DNA of 64,000 bases from CAWDJT01 sp963828705 (GTDB lineage: Bacteria; Desulfobacterota; Syntrophobacteria; Syntrophobacterales; Syntrophobacteraceae): NCBI GenBank assembly GCA_963828705.1, contig CAWHGA010000014.1, positions 1-64,000 of the forward strand, read 5' to 3'. The translations under genes and the position numbers were made by a program. Each line of letters starts with the position of its first letter. The first letter of the stretch is position 1. Below, in pieces: positions 26,795 to 36,604 of the stretch. The notes below the pieces were generated by a model, which did no database searches, was not told the origin of the DNA, and worked only from the letters and a program-made list of their open reading frames with translations.

Positions 26795-27520
26795 ATGCAG
26801 GGAAAGCGTCCCGACATACCGGTTTCCGTCCAGGCGCCGGCTGAACTCCCCATATGCGAGGTCAGGCGGTTGGGTCTGGTGGATTACCTGGACGCTTACA
26901 GGCTCCAGCAGGAGCTTGCTGAAGCCCGTGCTGCGGGGAGTGCGGAAGACATCCTGCTGCTCCTGGAGCATCCCCCTACCTACACCTTGGGGGTAACTAC
27001 CGACCAAGCGCATCTCCTGGTGTCGCGCGAAGAGCTGGTAGGGCAGGGGATCGGAGTTTACCAGGTAGATCGCGGTGGTGACATCACCTATCACGGTCCG
27101 GGTCAATTGGTCGGGTACCCGATCATCGACATCGGGGGTCGTCGTGGGGGGGCGTTACGCTACCTCCGCGATCTGGAAGAGGTGCTGATTCAGGTGCTGC
27201 AAACGTTTGGTGTCGCCGCCGGCCGACTGCGGCCTTTCACCGGTGTCTGGGTGGGTGAGGAGAAAATCGCCGCCATTGGAGTCAAGGTTAACGCTCGCAA
27301 GATCGCGACCCATGGCTTTGCCCTCAATGTCGACCCCGATTTGAACGCTTATGGCCGGATCGTCCCGTGCGGGATTCAGGGGAAAGCCGTGACCTCGCTG
27401 GTCAGGGTTCTGGGGCGTCGAGTGTCGATGGAAGATGTAATGGACGAAGTCGTTGTCGGCTTTGGACAGGTGTTTGAGCGAGTCATGCAAAACAGGACCA
27501 CGAAAGCCATGAACACCTGA
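26795..27520 (+). CDS. lipB: lipoyl(octanoyl) transferase
   Basis: The ATG at 26795 with AAGGAG at 26778-26783 gives 241 residues, the usual LipB length. It transfers octanoate from acyl carrier protein to lipoyl domains. Motifs are LLLEHPPTYTLG, the RGGDITYHGPGQLVGYPI signature, the catalytic lysine in KIAAIGVKVNARKIATHGFA, and PCGI with the catalytic Cys. It is followed 28 bases later by recQ. Confidence 0.95.
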   Translation: MQGKRPDIPVSVQAPAELPICEVRRLGLVDYLDAYRLQQELAEARAAGSAEDILLLLEHPPTYTLGVTTDQAHLLVSREELVGQGIGVYQVDRGGDITYHGPGQLVGYPIIDIGGRRGGALRYLRDLEEVLIQVLQTFGVAAGRLRPFTGVWVGEEKIAAIGVKVNARKIATHGFALNVDPDLNAYGRIVPCGIQGKAVTSLVRVLGRRVSMEDVMDEVVVGFGQVFERVMQNRTTKAMNT

Positions 27521-27548
27521 AACCGTGGCCTTTGATTTTCGGTGAATC

Positions 27549-29785
27549 ATGATCGATCGGGCGAAGCACATCCTCAAGACTGTTTTTGGTTATGATCAGT
27601 TCATTTCGCTGCAACAGGATGTGATCGAAAACATCCTTCGCCGGAGGGACACACTGGTGATCATGCCCACCGGTGGCGGCAAATCCTTGTGTTACCAGAT
27701 TCCGGCGCTGGTTTTGGAAGGATTGACCATTGTCGTATCGCCACTGATTTCGCTGATGAAGGATCAGGTGGAGCAGCTCACCGAGCTGGCGGTCCCGGCG
27801 GTATTGCTCAACAGTACCCTGTCGTCCCAGGCGTACCGTGGCAATGTGGAGCGCATCCGTCGAGGTGAAGTGAAACTGCTTTACGTTGCTCCAGAAACCC
27901 TTCTGAAGCCAATGTGCTGGCCCTGCTCGAATCTGTTCCGGTCGCATGTCTGGCTATCGATGAGGCCCATTGTATCTCCGAGTGGGGGCCGGATTTTCGC
28001 CCGGAATATCGCCGGCTGGCTGAGGTTCGAACCCGTATGCCTGATGCCGTATGCATTGGCCTGACCGCCACGGCAACGCCAAGGGTTCGGGAGGACATCA
28101 AAGCCTGCCTCGGTTTCGATGATTCCGGCGAATTCGTCGCCAGTTTCAACCGCGAGAACCTCTTTATCCGAGTTGTTCCCAGGGAAGAGCCCCTCCGCCA
28201 GAGCATCGGTTTTCTCAGAGCGTTTCCGAATGAATCCGGAATCATATACTGTGCCACCCGCAAGCGGGTCGATGATCTCTGTGCGGCATTGCAGTCAGCG
28301 GGTTTCTCCGCTTGTTCCTATCATGCCGGTTTGTCCGAAACGGAACGGGAGCGCAACCAGGAACGGTTCATTCGGGACGAGGTGCCGATCATTGTGGCCA
28401 CTATCGCCTTCGGCATGGGAATCGACAAATCCAATGTGCGTTTCATCCTTCATTGCGATCTGCCCCAAAATATTGAGAGCTACTACCAGCAGATCGGCCG
28501 CGCCGGGCGCGATGGAATGCGGGCCGAATGCCTTCTGTTGTTTTCCTATGCGGATATCCAAAAGATAAGGTCGTTTATCGCCAAGAAAGAAGGACTCGAT
28601 CAACGAGCCGCCTCCCTACAGCTCAAGGCCATGGTGCAGTTTGCTGAAGCCGATGGCTGTAGGCGGGTGCCGCTGCTGAACTACTTCGGTGAAGCTTTGC
28701 CCGAGGCAGAATGCGCCATGTGCGACAATTGCCTGGCGGGCGAACGGGAGTTGGTGGACATTACCATCCCCGCGCAGAAGTTTTTGTCATGCGTGAAACG
28801 AACCGGTGAATGTTTCGGCGCCAAGCATATTATCGATGTGTTGCGCGGCTCAAAGGCCGGTAAGGTCCTGCAATTCAGGCATGACCAGCTATCCACTTAC
28901 GGTATCGGCATGGAATACTCCACCAGGCAATGGCAGCAACTGGCACGACAGTTTCTGCATCAAGGACTGATGGTGCAGCACCCGGAGTACGGGGGGCTGA
29001 GTCTCACATCCAAGGCCTGGGATGTTTTCAACGGCAAGGGAACCGTCTTCGGCAACCTGGATGGCGCTACGGAGTCGGAGAAGCCGGCGGAAGCTGCTGC
29101 AGGGGACCAGACCGGTGATTACGACCGGCAGCTTTTTGAGATTTTGCGCCAGAAGCGCAAAGAACTGGCTGAGGCCGCAAATGTCCCGCCGTATGTCATT
29201 TTTTCCGACCGGACCCTGGTCGAGATGGCGACCACCTTCCCGGAAACCCCGGAAAGCATGTTGGCAGTGCACGGCGTCGGCCAGATCAAGCAAGAGAAAT
29301 ACGGTTCGGTGTTTATGACGATCATCGAAGAGTACTGCCGGGATCATCCCGCGGTGAAGGGATGCCACGTTCCGGTCACACCAGTGCGGGCCAGGGACAG
29401 GACAGAGCGGGAGAGGCGGCCAGCCGTGATCGGTGAAGCATTCAACTCCGGACAATCTGTGGACAGCCTCGCCCGAGAATGGGGCCTCAAGCGCGGCACG
29501 ATCCTCAATCATCTATGGAACTACTACCAGGATGGCCACCCGCTCCGGTCGGATGGTTTGCTGCCGCTCATGACCGTCCCCGATGAACAACGGTCGCGAG
29601 TTATGGAGACCTTCGAACAGCTAGGTCCCGAGTTGCTGCGGCCGGTTTTCGAGGCCTTGAACGAGGAAATCGGCTACGAGGATCTTGCCGTCCTTCGCCT
29701 ATATTACTTATGCGGCGGTGAGCCCGCCATCAGGAGTGCGGCTGGCGATAGCGGCGATGCGGTTGAACCGGATCCGGCAAGCTAA
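27549..29785 (+). CDS. recQ: ATP-dependent DNA helicase RecQ, frameshifted
   Basis: Translation from 27549 gives Walker A MPTGGGKSLCYQ and continues to about 27900, where the frame shifts. The rest resumes with DEAHCISEWGPDFRPEYR (motif II), TATATP, the helicase C-terminal motif QQIGRAGRDG, the zinc-binding cysteines CAMCDNC, an RQC winged helix and an HRDC domain (about 540-610). A C-terminal helix-turn-helix extension with VDSLAREWGLKRGTI follows. Restored length is about 745 residues. It unwinds DNA in the 3'-5' direction during recombination repair. The end overlaps the end of the convergent DVU0772 gene by four bases. Confidence 0.93.
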
Positions 29786-30144
29786 CAGCCGAGTTCCGTC
29801 TGCAGCCATTGCTTCAGTTCATCGGTGATGGCATAGACCCCGACGCCCGGCTTGCGGCCACCCTCGGCGACCGCTTGCCGAACCAGTTCCGCCGGCACTG
29901 GTACTTTGGCGATTTCGTCGGCCTCGCGGGCGTCTCTTCGAATGAGGGTGACCTGCGGCGGTTGTTCCCAATCATAGATCACGAAGTAGATCGACTCCTG
30001 GCCAATGTAATGAACGGACTCCCCTTTGCGGGACCATCCGGTCCCCCATTCGAGAAAAGTTTCGACCGCCTTTTCCGGCGTCATTTCCCAGTCTATGCGA
30101 TCCAGGGTCTCCCTGTGGCCCTTCAGTTCTTCCAATCCCCACAT
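29782..30144 (-). CDS. DVU0772 family protein
   Basis: A 120-residue soluble protein with the features I associate with the DVU0772 family, a deltaproteobacterial group of unknown function: IDWEMTPEKAVETFLEWG near the N-terminus, IYFVIYDWEQPPQVTLIRR in the middle, and a C-terminal ELKQWLQTEL. No catalytic motif is visible. It is convergent with recQ. Confidence 0.65.
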   Translation of the reverse strand: MWGLEELKGHRETLDRIDWEMTPEKAVETFLEWGTGWSRKGESVHYIGQESIYFVIYDWEQPPQVTLIRRDAREADEIAKVPVPAELVRQAVAEGGRKPGVGVYAITDELKQWLQTELGC

Positions 30145-30349
30145 ATCCGTTTTCTTCCTGCAAGTGGTTTAGGTTCAGGCAAAGCGATGTTCAGCAATCT
30201 GGAACATGTATTCCCAACAATGACAAGACCAAACTAAGATGTCACTCAACCTGAACCTGTTGGTCGGCTCCCACTTGACTTTCCGGATAGTGGTCTTTTA
30301 TGCTTCGACAATATTCGGTTCGGCAATCACTTGGTGGACAGGAGGGACT

Positions 30350-30964
30350 ATGCGTCGGTTTTGTTTCATGATCTTGGGTGCTTCCATCCTGCTGGCGTTC
30401 TTCGGCGTGGCATGGGCGGCGAGCGAGCAGGCCATGAAACTGCGTGGCCAACACGGCTTGAGCGCATTCACGCCGCCGGAGAGCTTTCTAGGGGGCAATT
30501 TCGTAGCGGACGAGGTTGAACCGGGATACATCTTCGGGAAGGTGAAGGACTTCGTCAAATCGCGTTCATGTCCCACCAACTGGCTCATCGAGGAGGGTGA
30601 ACGAAAACGGATCGAGGCGCGGGGGGCTCAATCAGGTCCCTTCGAGTACACCCTTTACCTGGAGGAGGACTGCCCGGGGAAGGTCGCCTATTATGTGTTC
30701 GTGGATCGGTCCCAGGCCAATGCCGCTCAATGGATGGAGTGGCGCAAGCAATTCCACGGCAAGAGTAAAACCGAACCGCAATATGGTGCGGTTAAGGCTG
30801 CACTCGAACAGGCCGCCCAAAACGGTTTTCCGGTGGATGGCGAACTGCGGTTCGTGGAAATCCAGGGCGAACTGCTGGTGAAAAAGGCCGAGGACGTCTT
30901 GACCAGCGAACTGAAGTTCCAACCCGTCTACGATCTCAAACAGGGCAAAGCGGTTACCCGCTGA
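30350..30964 (+). CDS. exported hypothetical protein
   Basis: About 204 residues from the ATG at 30350, with a GGAGG site nine bases upstream. Residues 1-23 form a signal peptide (hydrophobic run ending VAWA|ASEQ). The mature part is hydrophilic, with a single Cys pair (RSCPTNW, EEDCPG) and no recognised domain. It precedes the Tat-exported aldo/keto reductase by 29 bases, so it may act with it in the periplasm. Confidence 0.65.
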   Translation: MRRFCFMILGASILLAFFGVAWAASEQAMKLRGQHGLSAFTPPESFLGGNFVADEVEPGYIFGKVKDFVKSRSCPTNWLIEEGERKRIEARGAQSGPFEYTLYLEEDCPGKVAYYVFVDRSQANAAQWMEWRKQFHGKSKTEPQYGAVKAALEQAAQNGFPVDGELRFVEIQGELLVKKAEDVLTSELKFQPVYDLKQGKAVTR

Positions 30965-30993
30965 GCTGAAATGGTCCCGTGTGGAGGTGAGTT

Positions 30994-32218
30994 ATGGATG
31001 AGATGAAGGCTCAAAAGGGGTTGACGCGCCGCGGTTTCATTAAGACCCTGGGACTTGGCGGGATGGCGGCCACTGCTATCACTGCGCCTCAGGTTATGGC
31101 CGCCCAGGGGCAGGATGCCGGTAAGGTTCCGGCTGTGCCCCGGCGTAAGTTGGGCAAAACCGGGGTAGAGGTGTCGATACTGTCTCTCGGCGGCATGTTC
31201 GACACCATCAACAACCAACTGCTGTTGAGACAGGCCTACAACTGGGGCGTCACCTACTGGGACACCGCTGAAGGTTATGGCAGCGGCATGAGCGAGGAGG
31301 GTTTCGGCCGCTTCTTCACCCGCATGCCGGAAGCTCGAAAAGAAATCTTCCTGGTTACCAAATCGCACGCCGGCACCCCCGAGAAGTTGACCGAAAGCCT
31401 TGAGAAGTCATTGAAGAGGCTTTGCACCGACCATGTGGATTTGTATTTTTACCACGGTATTTCCGGTATCGGCGAAATGAGCGAGGCCCTCAAAGAATGG
31501 GCGGCGCAGATGAAGAAAGCCGGCAAGTTAAAATTCTTCGGCTTCAGCACCCATACCAATATGGATGACTGCCTGTTGGGGGCGGCCAATCTGGACTGGA
31601 TCGACGTGATCATGTTCACCTACAACTTCCGGCTGATGCACGATGACAAGATGAAAAAGGCCGTGGCTGCCTGCGTCAAAGCCGGGATTGGGCTGGTGGC
31701 CATGAAAACCCAGGGCGGCGGACCGGTCAAGACCGACAGCGAGGCCGAACTGCAGGTGGCCGGGAGGTTCCTGGAGAAGGGCTTTACCGACAAACAGGCC
31801 AAACTCAAGGCCGTCTGGGAAAACCCGAATATCGCCAGCATCTGCTCTCAGATGCCGTCGCTCACCATCCTTGTCGGCCAACGTGGCGGCTGCCCGTGAC
31901 AAGACGACCCTGTCCCGCCGGGACTTCGAACTGCTGCAACGGTTCGCCATGGAAACCCGGCATGGCTATTGCGCCGGTTGCGGAGACATCTGCATGGAAG
32001 CTTGTGGCGGGGCGGTCCCGGTGCAAGATGTCATGCGCTGCCTGATGTATTACCGGGATTACGGCGATCGTGACCTGGCCCGTGATGTCTTTGCCGGGCT
32101 GACTGCGGAGACCCGGCTGCGGCTGACCCAGGCGGATTTCGCCAAGGCCGAAAAGGCCTGTCCTCAAGGTTTGGCCATCGCCAACCTGATGCGCGAGGCC
32201 TCGCGGGTGCTGGCCTGA
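30994..32218 (+). CDS. Tat-exported aldo/keto reductase with Cys-rich C-terminal domain, frameshifted
   Basis: Residues 1-37 carry a twin-arginine signal (LTRRGFIKTLGLGG). The aldo/keto reductase core follows, with the catalytic set Asp and Tyr in YWDTAEGYGSG, Lys in LVTKSH and His in YFYHGIS. The frame is lost between about 31860 and 31885; it resumes in the next frame as SANVAAARDKTTLSRRDFE and ends in a Cys-rich segment (HGYCAGCGDICMEACGG, later EKACPQGLAI) resembling an iron-sulfur cluster site. Restored length is about 408 residues. The substrate is unknown. This two-part architecture is seen in anaerobes. Confidence 0.82.
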
Positions 32219-32583
32219 TAGCTCCCCGTGGCCGATCGATTCGCCTCAGCGGGTGAGCGCAGCCGCATTGCACCGATTTTGATGGTTTCGTAGGAAGTCC
32301 AATAGCCTTTTCAGGGTTGGCCGGCACCGACGGGAAGAACCTGCTCTGGGCCAATCCCACCGAGGATGCGGTGTCGGTGGTGATTTCAACTCGCGCGTTC
32401 AAACATGGATTGTGGATAAGGGCCTACGACAATTCCGGGCTTTGGTCCTTCCTGGTCCAGAATGGACCAACCGAACCCGGAAATTGGCTTTGCATTGGGC
32501 TCTACCAGTGAAGCAGGCGACGCTTTTGAACTGGCCAAGAAGACATTCCTGATGAAATGAGACACCGCCGGCAGGAACTGCAG
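32219..32583. other. intergenic with a possible gene remnant
   Basis: In one plus-strand frame, the segment ending at 32560 reads EIGFALGSTSEAGDAFELAK before a stop, which looks like the C-terminus of a real protein, while the upstream part (about 32317-32480) reads as protein in a different frame. It may be a small gene broken by frameshift, family unknown. Confidence 0.35.
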
Positions 32584-33543
32584 CTAGGGCGCATCCGGGG
32601 TTTTCAGATGAAGCGGTTCTTGCCCTCGTTCGATTCTGCGGATGTTTTCCGCCACCGCCTGCATGATTCCCTTCATGGAAACATCCGTGGAACCTGCGAT
32701 ATGTGGTGTTGCCAGGACGTTGTGGGTGAAGATGGGATCGTCAGGATCAGGGGGTTCCTCCCAGAACACGTCCAAACCGGCCCCGGCAATTTGGCCCGAA
32801 GCCAGAGCTTCTTCCAGAGCGTCTCGATCCACCAGACCGCCGCGGCCCAGGTTGATGAGGAACGCACCGCGCTTGATGCCGGCGAAGGTGCTGCGATTCA
32901 TAAGTTGCCAGGTTTCGGCCGTGGCGGGAAGACAGAGCACCACATAATCCGATCTGCCCAGCAATTCGTCGAGATCATTCGGTTCGCCGACCCATTCGAG
33001 CCCTAGTTCTTCCTTGGCTGCTGCCTGGCTGTGACGTTTGATCCCGATCAGGCGGACGTCAAAGGTCTTGAGCCGCCTGGCCAGAGCCCGGCCGATGCCG
33101 CCAAGTCCCACCAGGCCCACGGTCTTACCGCACAGAGCCTTCCCCGGGGGTTCGCCCACCCGGCGGTTGGCGAAGCTTCGTGCCATGCCGCGAACATCCC
33201 GGGAAAGCCCGATCATCAGGTAGATCCCCACTTCGGCCACGGAATCGGCATTCCCCGAAATATCGGTGGGGACATTGGCCACCCAGATGTTTCGCTCCTG
33301 GGCAGCGCGAAGGTCGATGCCTTCCAACCCGGCCCCGCACTGCTGAACAAGCCGCAAACGGTCGGCAGTTGCCAGCCTTTCTCGGGTAATGGGGCACATG
33401 GTGGGAATCAGGATGTCATAGCCTGCCAGGCTATTCAGCCAGAATCCGCCGGTCGCTTCAAAGTGATGCTCGGGCAATTCTGACCGAATCATGCCGAGGA
33501 ACCCACCCCAGCTATCTTCATGTGCAGCAAAGAGAATCCTCAT
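32584..33543 (-). CDS. D-isomer specific 2-hydroxyacid dehydrogenase
   Basis: A complete 319-residue NAD(P)-dependent enzyme. The Rossmann loop is GLVGLGGIGRALARRL, and the catalytic triad is Arg in NLGRGGLVD, Glu in DVFWEEPP and His in ATPHIAGST. It reduces 2-oxoacids or oxidises D-2-hydroxyacids; hydroxypyruvate or phosphoglycerate-type substrates are both possible. It is a single gene, not close to serC. Confidence 0.9.
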   Translation of the reverse strand: MRILFAAHEDSWGGFLGMIRSELPEHHFEATGGFWLNSLAGYDILIPTMCPITRERLATADRLRLVQQCGAGLEGIDLRAAQERNIWVANVPTDISGNADSVAEVGIYLMIGLSRDVRGMARSFANRRVGEPPGKALCGKTVGLVGLGGIGRALARRLKTFDVRLIGIKRHSQAAAKEELGLEWVGEPNDLDELLGRSDYVVLCLPATAETWQLMNRSTFAGIKRGAFLINLGRGGLVDRDALEEALASGQIAGAGLDVFWEEPPDPDDPIFTHNVLATPHIAGSTDVSMKGIMQAVAENIRRIERGQEPLHLKTPDAP

Positions 33544-33992
33544 GGCTTACAGCCCGCCTCATGGTGTCTTTCTGGTGTGGGAATCGGCCAGCAAGTATTG
33601 GTCATAACCGTGGTCAGGGTGGCAACCGCTGACAGATGTTATACTCGTTTAGGATCAAAACCTTGGTTTTCACCACAGAGGCACAGAGGTCACAGAGATT
33701 TAATATTATTGGATTTTCTCTGTGTTCTCGGTGTCTCTGTGGTTGATTAAGATCTAAGCTTTTCAAGCTACACGAGTATAGCTCGAAATCATTCCGCGTG
33801 TCGGTTCCCCGCCACCTGGTACCTTTGGCCACCAATCATGACCCGGCGAGCCACTCTCGAATCCGACCCGGGAATGGGTGCATCAATTGCACCTTCCGGA
33901 AGATACCAGGGTCCCGGGACAATAAGAAGCTGTCTCGAAACTCCCCTCACCCTCGTACACGGCAACACCCTCCGGTGTGGCACTATTGGCGG
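33544..33992. other. intergenic with inverted-repeat element
   Basis: About 450 bases. Besides the 141-base element at 33640-33780, no gene is seen. Confidence 0.5.
33640..33780. repeat. 141-base inverted-repeat element with CACCACAGAG arms
   Basis: The ends TATACTCGT (33640-33648) and ACGAGTATA (33772-33780) are perfect inverted copies. Inside are longer imperfect arms, CACCACAGAGGCACAGAG (33671-33688) on the left and the complementary CTCGGTGTCTCTGTGGTTG on the right. The inner arms belong to a repeat common in many bacterial genomes. It resembles a small non-autonomous mobile element. Confidence 0.7.
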
Positions 33993-34790
33993 TTAGAGTA
34001 AGCCCACCAGCATTTTGGTTCCTACGGCGACCAACAACACAGCGAACACTCGTTTGAGCTTGGCAACCGGCAAGGTATGAGCCAGCCGCACACCCAGCGG
34101 GGCAGTCAAGACGCTGGCGCAGACAATGCCGGCCAGAGCGGGGAGATACACATATCCCAGCGAATACTCCGGCAAACCCGAAGCGTGCATACCGTTGAAA
34201 AGATAGCCGGCAGTCCCGGCAATGGCTATGGGGAAGCCGATGGCAGCTGAGGTGCCAATGGCCTCGTGCACCGCCAGATTGCACCACATCATAAAGGGTA
34301 CCGACAATGTCCCCCCGCCGATCCCCACCAGGCTCGACACCGCCCCGATGGTACTGCCCACCCCGAACATACCGACATGTCCTGGTAATCCGCGCGACGG
34401 CTTCGGCTTCTTGTTGGTGAGCATCTGGAAAGCGACATAGTAGAGAAAGACCACGAAGAAAACTTTGAGGAAGTTCGTGGACAAGCGCGAGGCAACGCAG
34501 GAACCGAGGAACGTGCCTACCAGGATGCCCGGAACTATGCGCCTGACCACTGCCCAGTGAACCGCACCCCGCTTGTGATGTGCCCAAAAGCTCGAGACCG
34601 AAGTAAACATGATGCTGGCCATAGATGTGCCCAAAGCCAAATGCATGATGGATTCCTGGGATGTCCCCTGGCTGCTCAAACAGAAGACCACCATGGGGAC
34701 AATGATGAGTCCGCCGCCGACCCCCAGCAGTCCCGCAAGTACTCCAGCAATGGCACCAAAACCAAGATAGGTCATTAGAATCGTAAGCAT
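33993..34790 (-). CDS. TauE/SafE family membrane permease (sulfite/anion exporter-like)
   Basis: A 265-residue integral membrane protein with about eight hydrophobic segments. It has the family's repeated glycine motifs: GVLAGLLGVGGGLIIVP near the N-terminus and GAVSSLVGIGGGTLSVP around residue 150. Members export sulfite, sulfoacetate or other small anions; the substrate here is unknown. It is isolated, next to an inverted-repeat element. Confidence 0.9.
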   Translation of the reverse strand: MLTILMTYLGFGAIAGVLAGLLGVGGGLIIVPMVVFCLSSQGTSQESIMHLALGTSMASIMFTSVSSFWAHHKRGAVHWAVVRRIVPGILVGTFLGSCVASRLSTNFLKVFFVVFLYYVAFQMLTNKKPKPSRGLPGHVGMFGVGSTIGAVSSLVGIGGGTLSVPFMMWCNLAVHEAIGTSAAIGFPIAIAGTAGYLFNGMHASGLPEYSLGYVYLPALAGIVCASVLTAPLGVRLAHTLPVAKLKRVFAVLLVAVGTKMLVGLL

Positions 34791-34909
34791 GTCAGGTTTC
34801 TCCTGTCCTGGTTGCAGACTATGATTTGAGGCGATCCAGTTCTTCGCGAGTGTTGAAAGGCGCCGGTGACCTTGCCGGGGATGAACCTGTCGGGTGTGGC
34901 CTCAGAACG

Positions 34910-35746
34910 CTAACATCCTTCGACCATCATGGCTTCGATTGCGTCCTTGAGGGCCGTTGCACGCTGCCAAGTCGTTCGTTGCCAGTTCAAAGCCAGTCGC
35001 AGGAAATCCAGATAGTCCTCGTCCAGGGGAAGCTGGTGGAGATAGTGTGCCTGTGGCGCAACTTCCTGGTCGGGCTGGCTGGTGGGGAGGCTGCGGGCAA
35101 GCTCCCACAGGCGCTGGCAGGGGGCTTGGAAAGACCCGTCAGCCGGCATCGCTGGCGGCCTTTCAGAAGTCAGCAGCAGCCGCAGCAGGTAGCGGTGAGC
35201 GCGCGGCGGTCGCCGGCGATCCAACAGCATGGGTTGCCGCCACAGGGTTTCAGTGGCGGTCCAGCCGAGTTGCCGAGCCTCCCTGGACAGATGTTCCAGG
35301 ACCTGTGTACCCCATAGCAGTATGTGGAATAAAGGATTGGCGCGAGCGCTGGAAAAATGGAAGGGCCCCAGTCCAGTTGCCGGTTCTAGCCAGAAGGACT
35401 GGGTTTGCGGGGTCAGAGCAGCAAAAACCCTGGCGGCCAAGCAGCGTTCCCGCCGGCATTTGTCGCCGTAGCTGGTAACGTTGCGCAGGTCCCGACCCTG
35501 ATGTTGCTCCGGGTGCAGGAGACAGCCGATGCGTTGGCCGGCCGCGTCCAGAAAGCCTAGCGCCCAGCAGGAAAAACCAACGATGGGTCCCTGATTTGGT
35601 CCCTGAAGGCGGAAGCGCTGTCGATTGTCAGCAAATTCGCGTCTCAAGGTAGTGATATAGTCCAGTGGGTCGTAATGCGGCGGGCGAATCGGTGGGCAGC
35701 AACCGAAACACAGCACCTCTGGGGTGGGAGCACAAAGGGTCGGCAT
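34910..35746 (-). CDS. conserved-looking hypothetical protein with CFGCCPP motif
   Basis: A 278-residue soluble protein. Near the N-terminus it has CFGCCPPIRPPHYDPLDY, a pattern of three close cysteines followed by Pro-rich sequence that could bind a metal or cluster. Later cysteines (GFSCWALGF, KCRRERCLAARVF) could contribute. The rest is Arg/Leu-rich and helical, with no family recognised. The upstream region has a weak GGA site. Confidence 0.6.
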   Translation of the reverse strand: MPTLCAPTPEVLCFGCCPPIRPPHYDPLDYITTLRREFADNRQRFRLQGPNQGPIVGFSCWALGFLDAAGQRIGCLLHPEQHQGRDLRNVTSYGDKCRRERCLAARVFAALTPQTQSFWLEPATGLGPFHFSSARANPLFHILLWGTQVLEHLSREARQLGWTATETLWRQPMLLDRRRPPRAHRYLLRLLLTSERPPAMPADGSFQAPCQRLWELARSLPTSQPDQEVAPQAHYLHQLPLDEDYLDFLRLALNWQRTTWQRATALKDAIEAMMVEGC

Positions 35747-35819
35747 GATCCAATCAGTCGGTGAGATTCATTGAGCCAACAGGCACATAGGCTCCATTTG
35801 CATCCTTTAGCCCTCGTCA

Positions 35820-35853
35820 TAAAAAAACCTCTTTCCACATTCTGAAAAGAGGT
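35820..35853 (-). terminator. Rho-independent terminator of the Cys-rich small gene
   Basis: On the minus strand the stem ACCTCTTT / AAAGAGGT is followed directly by a run of seven T (plus-strand A at 35821-35827). It lies downstream of the small exported protein gene. Confidence 0.8.
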
Positions 35854-35900
35854 AGTGAACAAAAACCCCGTCAAGGTTCCAAATCAAACGGTGGCCGAGT

Positions 35901-36080
35901 TTATTTGCATTTGGTGCCCTTAAAAATCCAGCATGTTTCAGACCCACACGGTTCACATACCCACAGCTGTCCTTGACGGCAATCCTTTACCCCCAGCGTG
36001 CAACCACCAGCCTGCGCATAGGTGAATATTCCATACATCAGAGCAATCACTGCCAATAGAACCAGAAATATGCGGGTCAT
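35901..36080 (-). CDS. small Cys-rich exported peptide
   Basis: The ATG at 36080 (GGAG site seven bases upstream) gives a 59-residue precursor. Residues 1-23 form a signal peptide ending at TYAQA. The mature peptide has six cysteines in about 36 residues (GGCTLG, KDCRQG, VCEPCGSETC, TKCK), so it is probably disulfide-bonded in the periplasm. No family is recognised. It has its own terminator and is AT-richer than its neighbours. Confidence 0.6.
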   Translation of the reverse strand: MTRIFLVLLAVIALMYGIFTYAQAGGCTLGVKDCRQGQLWVCEPCGSETCWIFKGTKCK

Positions 36081-36318
36081 ATTAAGTCTCCGTCTATTTA
36101 GGGTCTGTCTCATATTGCGTCACGATAACATCCTGACAATACTATCCTGCATCAAACTGACACGCAACACAAGAGGGTTTTGGAGTTTTAAGGGTGAACC
36201 CGCCCGGCATAGAACCAAAGAAGACCACTCAAGATCAGCAGTAAGGGCGGTCATCCACTATAGTGTTCAAGAAAAACATTTTGGAACGGCATCATACCGC
36301 GATTTCGCCAGCGTGAGT

Positions 36319-36338
36319 CAATTCAGTTGGGGGAAGGC
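36319..36338 (+). repeat. 20-base direct repeat, copy 1
   Basis: CAATTCAGTTGGGGGAAGGC is repeated exactly at 36605-36624. It overlaps the start of a 14-base inverted repeat (36336-36349, GGCTCTTTTGGAAC). Confidence 0.85.
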
Positions 36339-36420
36339 TCTTTTGGAACGATGTCCCAACGAGAGTCAAATCCTTAGAGCCCGTTGAAGCATAACTCCAC
36401 CATTTCGCTGCCATCTTTGT

Positions 36421-36483
36421 GTCGCGTTTCATTGCATTCAACGCGACCTACGGTAGGTTGCGTTGAATGCAATGAAACGCGAC
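36421..36483. repeat. 63-base near-perfect palindrome
   Basis: Two 24-base arms (36421-36444 and 36460-36483, of the form GTCGCGTTTCATTGC...) are exact inverted copies. The inner ACCTAC and GTAGGT (36446-36451, 36453-36458) extend the stem to about 31 pairs with one G-T pair and a single-base loop. This fits a REP-type palindrome. Confidence 0.9.
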
Positions 36484-36604
36484 GTCTGCAATGGTCATTT
36501 CTGGTCAGTCCCTTTCGGCAGCGCCGTCATGTAGGGCAGCGCTACCAATGTCGAAGGATCCGATGGGTAAGGTGATTGAACCGTGGTTCCAAAAGAGCCG
36601 CACC

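Noticed and set aside
33883..34587. 234-codon minus-strand frame overlapping the TauE gene
   Set aside because: It lies in another frame of a clear membrane protein gene and its translation lacks family features.
34800..34909. Minus-strand tail reading PFNTREELDRLKS before a stop
   Set aside because: It resembles the end of a MobA-like protein, but only about 15 residues can be read and no upstream part exists.
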